Shown here: positions 1 to 6,003 of the stretch, piece by piece
Numbering within the stretch: the stretch's first letter is position 1
How the letters are laid out: each line of letters opens with the position of its first letter
Assembly (NCBI GenBank): GCA_044221445.1
Contig: JBGAPF010000010.1
Span: forward strand, 4,457 to 68,456
Source of the DNA: JBDHTS01 sp044221445
Lineage (GTDB): Bacteria > Pseudomonadota > Alphaproteobacteria > Micavibrionales > Micavibrionaceae
Length of the DNA stretch: 64,000 bases
Direction of reading: 5' to 3'
Translations under genes and position numbers: made by a program
Notes under the pieces: model-generated
Told to the model about the DNA's origin: nothing
The model's database searches: none
What the model saw: only the letters and a program-made list of their open reading frames with translations

Positions 1-299
1 ATCGTCCGTCCGACGGCACGAAGGATGTATTCAGCTATGTCGCGGGATATGCCTATAAAGAAGGCAGCGAGGCGCAGCTTCAGATCGACGATAAGAAATT
101 CGACCTCTTCACCCGCGATGACTCGGCATGGGCCAAAAACGCCGAAACAGACAAAGCCATCGCCGCCGCCCTTCGCAAGGGCAGCAGAATGACCGTCAAG
201 GGGGTGTCCAGCCGCGGGACGGAAACCAGCGATACTTTAAGCCTCAAAGGAACGGGCGGTGCCTACAACGACATTTCACGCGAATGCGCGTCGAAATAA
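1..299 (+). CDS. IalB-family (invasion-associated locus B) protein, C-terminal part
   Basis: The 5' end lies outside the window; the reading frame is open from base 3 to the TAA at 297-299, giving the last 98 residues. The visible part has the IalB layout: a beta-rich stretch (VFSYVAGYAYKEG), a motif like KKFDLFTRDDSAWAKN, a helix with a basic end, and a C-terminal T/SLxG...A segment closing on a conserved Cys (ISRECASK). IalB proteins are secreted or periplasmic, first described as invasion-associated in Bartonella but widespread in non-pathogenic alphaproteobacteria. The biochemical role is unknown. The signal peptide cannot be seen here. Confidence 0.7.
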   Translation, partial: RPSDGTKDVFSYVAGYAYKEGSEAQLQIDDKKFDLFTRDDSAWAKNAETDKAIAAALRKGSRMTVKGVSSRGTETSDTLSLKGTGGAYNDISRECASK

Positions 300-322
300 G
301 GATCTTCTTTGGAAAGCTTCTT

Positions 323-336
323 GCCTTAATTAAGGC
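323..336. promoter_or_regulatory. 14-bp perfect palindrome GCCTTAATTAAGGC
   Basis: A perfect palindrome between the ialB-like stop and the -35-like TTGACA at 343-348. It could be a repressor operator or a weak hairpin. There is no T-run after it, so it does not look like a rho-independent terminator. Confidence 0.35.
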
Positions 337-342
337 GTACGT

Positions 343-371
343 TTGACAGATTTTCGCCAACTGTTTGTTAT
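343..371 (+). promoter_or_regulatory. Candidate sigma-70 promoter for the M23 peptidase gene
   Basis: A perfect TTGACA (343-348), a 17-bp spacer and TGTTAT (366-371, 4 of 6 matches to TATAAT) predict transcription from about 378. That places the 383-411 hairpin in the 5' leader. Confidence 0.4.
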
Positions 372-382
372 GAATAGAAAAA

Positions 383-411
383 AATGCCAAGTCCGATTTT
401 AGCTTGGCATT
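383..411 (+). promoter_or_regulatory. 5'-leader inverted repeat upstream of the M23 peptidase
   Basis: AATGCCAAG (383-391) pairs perfectly with CTTGGCATT (403-411) across an 11-nt loop. It sits between the predicted transcription start and the first ATGs (446, 491). It may be an mRNA leader hairpin or an operator. It also argues against the TTG at 404, inside the repeat, being the true start. Confidence 0.4.
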
Positions 412-490
412 AACCATTCAAAGTGCTATCAAGATTTTTGTGACGATGTTGGAACTGAATTCGACGGTAAGTGTTTTGAGCGACTGCTCC

Positions 491-2035
491 ATGAAACGTA
501 AAGAGTCCCAGGCTGTTTCCCGGACCTCCCTTAAAAATGGTTTGCAGATGTTGGGCAGCAATGTCCGGATCCGGCAGCGCTATCTTTATACACGGTCTGG
601 CCGGCTGCGCCTACGCTGCATCGCCCCGCCTCTGGCCGTCGCGTTGATGGGGCTTTCTGCCCTGGCAGGCTGGACGCAAAGCAGCCGCACGCCCGAGACG
701 GCCGATTACGCATTCCTTCCCGCCGCGGAAGCCGTCGCGCCTTATGAAGACCGCGCCAGTTCCCTTTATGCTTTTTACCGCAAGCGCATGCAGCGTTACG
801 AAGAGCCCGGACAGACGGTCGTGGCTGCCATGCAGCCCCTCGCGCAACAGCCTGTAGCCCAAGTCCAGCCCGCCCTACCCGAACACCCTTCGGACAAGAT
901 TATTGAGATCGGCAAGGGCGATACTTTGACCGGGTTACTGCAGGATGCCGGGGTGGCCGCCGAAGAGGCCTATGCCATGGTCGAGGCGCTGGAAGGATCG
1001 TTCAATCCCCGCAACCTGCGTCCGGGCCAAAAGCTTTCCGTCCATTTTACCCCCGCAGAGGAAGCCGGCACCTATAACCCGTCGCGCATCGACATGCCGA
1101 TCGACAATCTGAAGACCGTCGCGCTCGAAAAAACGAAGGACGGTTACAAGACATCCGTCGTCGAAAAACCCGTTGAAACAAAAATATATGCCCACCGGGC
1201 TAAAATCGAGACGTCGCTTTATGGCAGCGCCGCCAAGGCGGGCATCCCTTCCAGCGTTATCGCGGACATGATCAAGATCTACTCCTACGATATCGACTTC
1301 CAGCGCGATTTGCGCAAGGGCGATATCGTCGAAGCCATGTATGAACAGGTCGAGACGAAAGACGGCGATCCGGTCAGAACCGGCGACCTCCTGTTCGCGC
1401 GCCTGATCATCGATGGCCGAAACGTGCCGATCTACCGGTATGAAGCCAATGGCATAGCTGATTATTATACGGCGGACGGAAAAAGCATCCGTAAAAGCCT
1501 GATGCGTACACCTGTTGACGGCGCCCGCATCTCTTCGGGGTTCGGCCTTCGCATGCATCCTGTGCTGGGATATACGAAAATGCATAAAGGCATGGATTTC
1601 GCGGCGCCGACAGGAACGCCTATCTATGCCGCCGGTAACGGCGTGGTCGAAAAATGCGGCCCGTTCAGCAGCTATGGCAATTATGTACGCATACGCCATA
1701 ACGCCAGCATGAAAACAGCTTACGCGCATATGAGCCGCTTTGCCCCCGGTATCCGGTCAGGCCAGAAAGTCCGTCAGGGTCAGGTGATTGGCTATGTCGG
1801 CCGCACCGGACGTGTTACAGGCGCCCATCTTCATTACGAAGTCCTGGTCAATAATGTTCAGGTCAACCCGTCCAAGATGACAATGGCCCAGGCGGATGGC
1901 CTGACCGGAAAAAGACTGGCGTCGTTCAAAGCCTTCGTTGGCAAGATCAACCAGCAATATGGAACACTTAGCGGCAGCATGAAATACGCCGAACGGGACG
2001 ATGGCAGCGACAAGCCACAGGTTACCCTGCGTTAA
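491..2035 (+). CDS. M23-family metalloendopeptidase (LytM type), membrane-anchored
   Basis: Predicted peptidoglycan DD-endopeptidase of 514 aa. The N-terminus is basic, followed by one membrane segment (about residues 42-61). A LysM/OapA-like region (IGKGDTLTGLL...LRPGQKL, about 137-190) and a central linker domain precede the C-terminal M23 domain. Zinc ligands are visible as HKGMD (H365, D369) and HLH (H446, H448) in AHLHYEV. All catalytic residues are present, so it should be an active hydrolase rather than an EnvC/NlpD-type activator. Start is uncertain: ATG 446 is also in frame and neither has a good Shine-Dalgarno sequence. The gene is followed 39 bp later by lolA on the same strand. 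Confidence 0.85.
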   Translation: MKRKESQAVSRTSLKNGLQMLGSNVRIRQRYLYTRSGRLRLRCIAPPLAVALMGLSALAGWTQSSRTPETADYAFLPAAEAVAPYEDRASSLYAFYRKRMQRYEEPGQTVVAAMQPLAQQPVAQVQPALPEHPSDKIIEIGKGDTLTGLLQDAGVAAEEAYAMVEALEGSFNPRNLRPGQKLSVHFTPAEEAGTYNPSRIDMPIDNLKTVALEKTKDGYKTSVVEKPVETKIYAHRAKIETSLYGSAAKAGIPSSVIADMIKIYSYDIDFQRDLRKGDIVEAMYEQVETKDGDPVRTGDLLFARLIIDGRNVPIYRYEANGIADYYTADGKSIRKSLMRTPVDGARISSGFGLRMHPVLGYTKMHKGMDFAAPTGTPIYAAGNGVVEKCGPFSSYGNYVRIRHNASMKTAYAHMSRFAPGIRSGQKVRQGQVIGYVGRTGRVTGAHLHYEVLVNNVQVNPSKMTMAQADGLTGKRLASFKAFVGKINQQYGTLSGSMKYAERDDGSDKPQVTLR

Positions 2036-2074
2036 TCTTGCCAATATGCCTTTCTTTTGCCGGAAAGCTTCTTT

Positions 2075-2698
2075 ATGAATAGCGGCATGAAAACACTCCT
2101 TCTTCTTCTCGCATTCGCGCTGTTTCCCGCCCATGCTTTTGCACAGGCCGACACACGTCCCCCCGAAGTCGTCAGAGCGGAGAAATATCTCCAGAACCTG
2201 ACCACCGCGAAAGCGCGTTTCCTTCAGACATCACCGGATGGCAAACAGCTGATCGGGACGTTTTATTTGTCGCGGCCAGGCAAGCTGCGGTTCGAGTATG
2301 ACGGTGTCCAGGATTTCGTCGTTGCCGACGGCTTTTTCATTTATTTTTACGATTCTCAGGTCAAGCAGCAAAGCAATGCGCCGATCGGCCAGACCCTGGC
2401 TGATTTCCTCCTCAGGAAAAACCTGCATCTTAAAGGCGACTTGACAGTTAAGGAAGTCGCGCGCCGCGGGGGCCTTATGCTGATCACACTGGTGCAGACC
2501 ACGGATCCCGCCGCTGGGTCTTTGACCCTTGCCTTTCAGGACAATCCTTTCCAGCTTAAAAAATGGCGTGTGGTCGACGGGACGGGGGCAATCACCGAGG
2601 TTGAACTATTTCAATTGAAGACAGGTGTCAAAGTGGATAACAGCCTGTTCGCTTATCGCGACCCGTTGCACGGCAAGCGCGAACATTACAACCAGTGA
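2075..2698 (+). CDS. lolA: LolA-like outer-membrane lipoprotein carrier protein
   Basis: About 207 aa. ATG 2075 is preceded by GGAA at suitable spacing. The N-terminal signal peptide (MKTLLLLLAFALFPAHAFA) would be cleaved near AFA-QAD. The mature part matches LolA: YLQNLTTAKARFLQ, then GTFYLSRPGKLRFEYD, then VADGFFIYFYD, a hydrophobic-groove beta protein that shuttles lipoproteins from LolCDE to the outer membrane. In many alphaproteobacteria lolA neighbours ftsK; here it lies between an M23 peptidase and recR. It is 13 bp from recR and probably co-transcribed with it. Confidence 0.85.
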   Translation: MNSGMKTLLLLLAFALFPAHAFAQADTRPPEVVRAEKYLQNLTTAKARFLQTSPDGKQLIGTFYLSRPGKLRFEYDGVQDFVVADGFFIYFYDSQVKQQSNAPIGQTLADFLLRKNLHLKGDLTVKEVARRGGLMLITLVQTTDPAAGSLTLAFQDNPFQLKKWRVVDGTGAITEVELFQLKTGVKVDNSLFAYRDPLHGKREHYNQ

Positions 2699-2710
2699 CA
2701 TGCGTCTGAC

Positions 2711-3313
2711 ATGAAGGAAACCGGCGCGCTCGACCAGTTGATCAGAGCCCTTGCGGCCCTGCCTGGCCTTGGTCCTCGTTCAGGACGGCGCATCGCCCTT
2801 CACTTGCTGAGCAACCGCGACAAGGGCCTTGATCCTCTTGTGCGGGCCTTGCAGGAAGCTGGTAAGGCCGTCAAGACATGCAACGCCTGCGGAAATTTCG
2901 ATATTCACGATCCCTGCAGCATCTGCCGTTCTGAAAGCCGTAACCGCGCCGTGCTCTGCGTAGTGTCGCAGGTGTCGGATCTATGGGCGATCGAACGGAC
3001 AGGTGCTTATAAAGGCCTGTATCATTGCTTGGGAGGCATCCTGTCCGCCCTGAACGGCGTCACCCCGGGACAACTACGGATACAGACATTGCTGGACCGG
3101 GCAAAAGACGAGCGGGTGAGTGAGATTATACTGGCCTTAAGCGCTACGGTCGACGGCCAGACCACGGCCCATTATCTGACCGACCGTTTGCAGCAGGCCT
3201 CGCAGACCGTCAGAATCAGTCGGCTTGCCCATGGCGTCCCGGTCGGCGGCGAACTTGACCATTTGGATGACGGCACCATTGCCACAGCGCTTAAATCACG
3301 CTCGTCGCTTTAA
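2711..3313 (+). CDS. recR: Recombination mediator protein RecR
   Basis: 200 aa, the standard RecR length. It has an N-terminal helix-hairpin-helix (LAALPGLGPRSGRRIALHLL), a Cys4 zinc finger (C57, C60, C69, C72), a Toprim domain (about 80-175; the LCVV...DLWAIERTGAYKGLYHCLGG region) and a C-terminal Walker B-like tail (SRLAHGVPVGGELDHLDDGT). With RecF/RecO it loads RecA on gapped DNA. RecR is often next to dnaX-ybaB, but those genes are at 52-54 kb here, so that link is broken. Confidence 0.97.
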   Translation: MKETGALDQLIRALAALPGLGPRSGRRIALHLLSNRDKGLDPLVRALQEAGKAVKTCNACGNFDIHDPCSICRSESRNRAVLCVVSQVSDLWAIERTGAYKGLYHCLGGILSALNGVTPGQLRIQTLLDRAKDERVSEIILALSATVDGQTTAHYLTDRLQQASQTVRISRLAHGVPVGGELDHLDDGTIATALKSRSSL

Positions 3314-3652
3314 TTATTCTTTTTCTGACAGATAGACTGTGCAGTCGGCCTGTACCGCACGCACAGAAACGTATCTGTACTGCACTGAACGTCCGCCACC
3401 TATAGAAAAATCATAATATATTCCAGAGGGATAATAATGATCCGTACTGGCCGCAGAGACTGCGTTGTCGCCGAAACGAACATACACAGGCGCAGTGGCG
3501 TACAAAGAAACGATTTTTGTATCGGCGGCAAAGCCTGTTGTATTACGGGCGGAGGCTCCTGTTGTCGCGTTTATTGTCTGTGCGCCGTCTGCCTTTAGGC
3601 GCAAGGCCTGAATAGTTTGGCTGTTTTCGTCAATAGGAAGAAAAGTCGTCAT
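3314..3652 (-). CDS. Orphan 112-aa protein, beta-rich, phage-like composition
   Basis: Convergent with recR; the stop abuts the recR stop. The start at 3652 has a clear AAAGGA about 8 nt upstream, better than the upstream in-frame starts that would extend to 3799. The product has no signal peptide and is rich in Thr, Ala and Tyr (AQTINATTGASARNTTGF, VYVRFGDNAVSA, IYYDFSIGGGRS). This resembles short accessory proteins encoded next to phage tail or head genes. I do not recognise a family, and no other phage gene is nearby. Confidence 0.6.
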   Translation of the reverse strand: MTTFLPIDENSQTIQALRLKADGAQTINATTGASARNTTGFAADTKIVSLYATAPVYVRFGDNAVSAASTDHYYPSGIYYDFSIGGGRSVQYRYVSVRAVQADCTVYLSEKE

Positions 3653-3861
3653 ATGAAAGGTTCCTTTTTGCAATGAAAGGAAGCCATGCGTCCTGCTGTT
3701 CTTACCATAACATTTCATCCGCTTCAAGCGGGTCGGATTAGTCATCCTAAAAGTTTTTGGAAAGAGATCAGAGCGAACGCAATACGGCTCCTGATCCATT
3801 GAAAGTGGCGCTAGTGCCTGTCTCTGTCAAGCAGTTCGGTGCCTGCATACTGCCGGATGAC

Positions 3862-4707
3862 TTAAGGAGTGGCGCCGGCTTTGGCATTCTGTTTGGAATA
3901 AGCAAGAATGTGTTCGATAATCTTCGAACCGACAGGAAGGTCGACCAGGCGGATATAAGCCTTCACCTCAGAAAGTTCACTTGCGCAGATATCGTCCATC
4001 TTGCTGAGCGCCTCGGCAAAGCGGTTGGCGGCATCGACCGGTTCCGTTTCATACATCGGACGCTGCAACATCAGGCAGTATTCACTTTTGCCCGTCTGGG
4101 CGATGATATCCGACTGACGGCGCAGGCGCACCAGATACTGGGACAGTTTGGCGGCCGAATAATCGGCGGCATAAGGGCCGTCCATCTCCAGGATTTCCTT
4201 GTAGTTTTCAATCCCGATAAAAACCAGGAACGTGCGCTCTCCATACCGGTCGGCACGGTCGATGCCGGAGAGGAACAGCTGGTTGAAGGCCGATTTGGAG
4301 ATCACGCCGCCGGCAGAAGGAAAATCTTCGGATTCGTCGCCGATCCGGCGGATCAGCCTGGTCAGCCGTCCGGCGTTTTCAATCATGTGCTCCAGCCGGG
4401 CCCCGTCAAGGGGTTTGGCAAGCATATCGTTGGCGCCTGATTTCAAGGCTTCTTCGCGGCTGAGGTCCTGGGACATAAGGATGATATAAGGATAATTTTT
4501 AACCGAACGGCGAATGCCCAGCACGACCGGCCTGGCGTTATTCAGGGGCGCGGGGTCGAAAAAGACAGCGTCGAATTCCTCCCTGCCGAGGCGCTCCAGC
4601 GCGCTGTTCTTAACGGCTTCCTCGACAACGGTATGGCCCATTGCCTCAAGCTTTGAGCGGATCAGCTGGGTTGTCAGCGTATCGCGGTCGATCACGAGGA
4701 TTTTCAT
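3862..4707 (-). CDS. Response regulator with degenerate GGDEF-like output domain
   Basis: 281 aa. Residues 1-120 form a CheY-like receiver: acidic pocket D7/D9, phospho-acceptor D51 (FFDPAP), S79 and K98 (AKPL). Residues about 135-260 resemble a GGDEF fold (SAFNQLFLSGIDRADRYGER...), but the signature loop reads GKSEY (206-210) instead of GGDEF, so cyclase activity is unlikely. It could act as a nucleotide-sensing or protein-interaction domain. There is no histidine kinase nearby. A terminator-like hairpin at 4784-4812 insulates it from upstream transcription. Confidence 0.75.
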   Translation of the reverse strand: MKILVIDRDTLTTQLIRSKLEAMGHTVVEEAVKNSALERLGREEFDAVFFDPAPLNNARPVVLGIRRSVKNYPYIILMSQDLSREEALKSGANDMLAKPLDGARLEHMIENAGRLTRLIRRIGDESEDFPSAGGVISKSAFNQLFLSGIDRADRYGERTFLVFIGIENYKEILEMDGPYAADYSAAKLSQYLVRLRRQSDIIAQTGKSEYCLMLQRPMYETEPVDAANRFAEALSKMDDICASELSEVKAYIRLVDLPVGSKIIEHILAYSKQNAKAGATP

Positions 4708-4783
4708 GGCAGGAGAAGTCCTTGAGAAGAGTCAATTACCGTTCGCAGCCCAAGCATAGGCCGAAGGTCTTTAAAAGAGGGTT

Positions 4784-4812
4784 AAAAAAGCGGGAAAAGG
4801 CCTTTTTTCCGC
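4784..4812 (-). terminator. Rho-independent terminator-like hairpin (minus strand)
   Basis: A 23-nt near-palindrome (4790-4812), GC-rich at the base, is followed on the minus strand by six T residues (complement of 4784-4789). It lies upstream of the response-regulator start. It was probably the end of an upstream minus-strand transcript before the transposon inserted next to it. Confidence 0.5.
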
Positions 4813-4821
4813 AAAACAGTG

Positions 4822-4829
4822 TTATTATA
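4822..4829. repeat. Left copy of 8-bp target-site duplication TTATTATA
   Basis: TTATTATA directly abuts the left terminal repeat and recurs at 6850-6857 directly after the right terminal repeat. This is the footprint of a transposition event. Eight bp fits the 8-10 bp duplications typical of IS1-family elements. Confidence 0.9.
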
Positions 4830-4847
4830 GGTACTGACTCAGTTTCA
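4830..4847 (+). repeat. Left terminal inverted repeat (18 bp)
   Basis: GGTACTGACTCAGTTTCA, identical to the reverse complement of 6832-6849. It begins immediately after the TTATTATA duplication. Confidence 0.92.
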
Positions 4848-4854
4848 GTTAAAA

Positions 4855-4885
4855 CTTGAATGCTCAAGCATCAAGAGCCTATACT
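4855..4885 (+). promoter_or_regulatory. Promoter with overlapping operator-like palindrome inside the left end
   Basis: TTGAAT (4856-4861), an 18-bp spacer and TATACT (4880-4885) predict a transcription start at about 4892, the A of the cargo ATG, so the mRNA would be leaderless. An imperfect palindrome overlaps the -35 and spacer: CTTGA (4855-4859) with TCAAG (4871-4875), and TGCT (4861-4864) with AGCA (4867-4870). This is a likely binding site for a repressor, possibly element-encoded. Confidence 0.45.
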
Positions 4886-4891
4886 ACCCCC

Positions 4892-5092
4892 ATGGACGAT
4901 ATGAACACATGGGCCAAATCCATTATGGACAAGATTTCCGACAAGACCAAGAACCCTCATGCCGTCGCTATGGGAAAACTAGGCGGACCGAAAGGCGGGA
5001 AAGCCAGGGCCGAAAAGCTGAGTGCGGAAGAACGCTCCGATATCGCTAAAAAGGGCGCCGCGGCGCGCTGGAAAAAGAAAAAACTCAAATAA
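4892..5092 (+). CDS. Small basic cargo protein with GGxKGGKARA and AAARW motifs
   Basis: 66 aa, strongly basic in the C-terminal half, ending in a Lys-rich tail. The core MGKLGGPKGGKARAEKLSAE continues to an IAKKGAAARW motif. The pattern LGGxKGGKARAxxLSxxxRxxIAKKAAxARW recurs in many short bacterial proteins of unknown role. It looks like a small DNA- or RNA-binding helix pair, but no function is established that I can name. ATG 4892 has no Shine-Dalgarno sequence, which fits the leaderless promoter; ATG 4901 is an alternative. It is the first cargo gene of the transposon. Confidence 0.65.
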   Translation: MDDMNTWAKSIMDKISDKTKNPHAVAMGKLGGPKGGKARAEKLSAEERSDIAKKGAAARWKKKKLK

Positions 5093-5142
5093 ATTTTGCC
5101 TTAAACCCGCCAATCCATTACATACTGTCATAACCGGGGCGT

Positions 5143-5304
5143 GATAACCCTTTGTTCTGTGCGGCTTGTATGACCGCATCATACTCCTCGACCCTATGGT
5201 CGGGGAGGCGCTGATGTATGTACAAGGCCTTCGGGCCTAAAGATCAGCGCGACCCTTCACAGAACGGGTTTATCAACTCCCCGATCACCAGGTTCGAGGG
5301 AGTT
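5143..5304 (+). ncRNA. Four-stem structured RNA / leader within the transposon
   Basis: Complementary segments, all visible in the sequence: outer stem P1 5143-5147, 5148-5150 and 5154-5161 with 5270-5274, 5266-5268 and 5258-5265 (16 bp with a TTT bulge); P2 5184-5193 with 5198-5207 (10 bp, loop CTAT); P3 5208-5215 with 5243-5250 (8 bp), topped by 5225-5229 with 5234-5238 closed by a TTCG tetraloop; P4 5275-5281 with 5298-5304 (7 bp). P1 encloses P2 and P3 as a multibranch junction. P4 contains the GGAG (5299-5302) that serves the ATG at 5309. This suggests a cis-regulatory leader or a processed small RNA. It matches no RNA family that I recognise. Confidence 0.7.
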
Positions 5305-5308
5305 TGGA

Positions 5309-5626
5309 ATGAAATTTATTTATTTGAATATTTTGATCACGGTGGCTGTCGTTGGTTATTTCTGGACCCAACGCTATGAACCGCTAGAACGTTTGGGCGC
5401 AGGATCTCCGCTGTATGGCGTATGGGACCACTGGCAGCAAAAATACTGTTACAGCCTTGTGAAAGATTCCAAAGGTGTAAGTTGCTCATATGCCGGGATA
5501 CGCGAGCAAATTGAGAGCCGATCTGATCCTGAATTTTCCGAGATGCTTCCTGAACTTACTAAAGAAGACGACGAAGCGTTCGCTAAAATTGTCAACGATT
5601 ACAAAGCGTCGCAAAAAATTCCATGA
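5309..5626 (+). CDS. Membrane-anchored 105-aa cargo protein
   Basis: N-terminal membrane segment or uncleaved signal (MKFIYLNILITVAVVGYFW), then a soluble tail presumably in the periplasm. The tail has two Cys (YCYSL, SCSYAG) that could form a disulfide, and an acidic C-terminal helix (SEMLPELTKEDDEAFAKIV). No family recognised. Start ATG 5309 has GGAG 6 nt upstream, but that GGAG is buried in stem P4 of the preceding RNA, so translation is probably conditional. The gene ends upstream of a strong terminator at 5704. Confidence 0.65.
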   Translation: MKFIYLNILITVAVVGYFWTQRYEPLERLGAGSPLYGVWDHWQQKYCYSLVKDSKGVSCSYAGIREQIESRSDPEFSEMLPELTKEDDEAFAKIVNDYKASQKIP

Positions 5627-5703
5627 CACCGTGTAATAGACTGTAATTATTTAAAAAATTGTTTTTCAGACTCAACTTTTTGGGTGAAATAACGTATAAA
5701 AGA

Positions 5704-5732
5704 AAAAGCTGGAGGTATGAACTCCAGCTTTT
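5704..5732 (+). terminator. Rho-independent terminator after the cargo genes
   Basis: An 11-bp perfect stem, 5704-5714 (AAAAGCTGGAG) with 5722-5732 (CTCCAGCTTTT), with a 7-nt loop and a terminal T-run. It separates cargo transcription from the transposase half of the element and, being A-flanked on the left, may work in both directions. Confidence 0.85.
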
Positions 5733-5746
5733 AAATCCGTAAACGT

Positions 5747-5823
5747 AGCAACCGTTTCCGGACCAAGATTTCTATTGCTTTGAATTTATCCTGTTCGAAG
5801 CTTTTGGTCAAGAAGCGGTTGCT
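5747..5823 (+). ncRNA. Long hairpin RNA element upstream of a 32-aa ORF
   Basis: Nested complementary arms: 5747-5754 with 5816-5823 (8 bp), a 6x6 internal loop that can partly pair, 5761-5766 with 5804-5809 (6 bp), then 5777-5784 with 5794-5801 (8 bp including one G-T), with a 9-nt apical loop. It lies 26 nt before the ATG at 5850 and after the terminator, so it may be the leader of the small ORF or a separate small RNA. Confidence 0.55.
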
Positions 5824-5849
5824 CAAAACAGAAGCAGGAGCAACCTGAC

Positions 5850-5948
5850 ATGACTCGCAGAAACAAACTCTCAAAAAACCAAAAACTCGACCTTCTCTCT
5901 TCCGGAATCCGCCTTCTGGCGGCAATTCTGTATCTTATAAAACATTGA
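5850..5948 (+). CDS. Possible 32-aa peptide with hydrophobic C-terminus
   Basis: ATG 5850 has AGGAG (5836-5840) at 9-nt spacing. The product starts MTRRNKLSKNQKLDLLSSG and ends in a short hydrophobic helix (IRLLAAILYLIKH). A basic head with a hydrophobic tail resembles small membrane peptides, including type I toxins, but there is no direct evidence of toxicity. The 3' part of the ORF overlaps a CCGCC/GGCGG hairpin. It could be a chance ORF; the ribosome binding site and conserved-looking position in the element favour a real gene. Confidence 0.4.
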   Translation: MTRRNKLSKNQKLDLLSSGIRLLAAILYLIKH

Positions 5949-5964
5949 AATACATAAAATAATA

Positions 5965-5994
5965 CCATAATACTTGAACGCTTAAGTATTATGG
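5965..5994. promoter_or_regulatory. Palindrome (11-bp arms) just upstream of the transposase
   Basis: CCATAATACTT (5965-5975) is the exact reverse complement of AAGTATTATGG (5984-5994) with an 8-bp spacer. It overlaps a plausible -10 (CATAAT at 5966-5971, TTGAAA at 5945-5950) and ends 9 bp before the transposase ATG. Likely an operator, or an mRNA hairpin limiting transposase translation. Confidence 0.5.
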
Positions 5995-6003
5995 ATTATT
6001 CTT

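Noticed and set aside
404..490. TTG start at 404 for the M23 peptidase
   Set aside because: The codon lies within the leader inverted repeat and lacks a ribosome binding site; later ATGs are more plausible.
935..1729. 264-aa antisense ORF over the M23 peptidase
   Set aside because: Shadow of a GC-rich gene: no ribosome binding site, no domain, and the sense strand has clear M23 motifs.
5208..5250. Hammerhead-ribozyme-like CTGATG in the transposon RNA
   Set aside because: The CTGAT is fully base-paired in stem P3, and the GAAA and the correct three-helix arrangement are missing.
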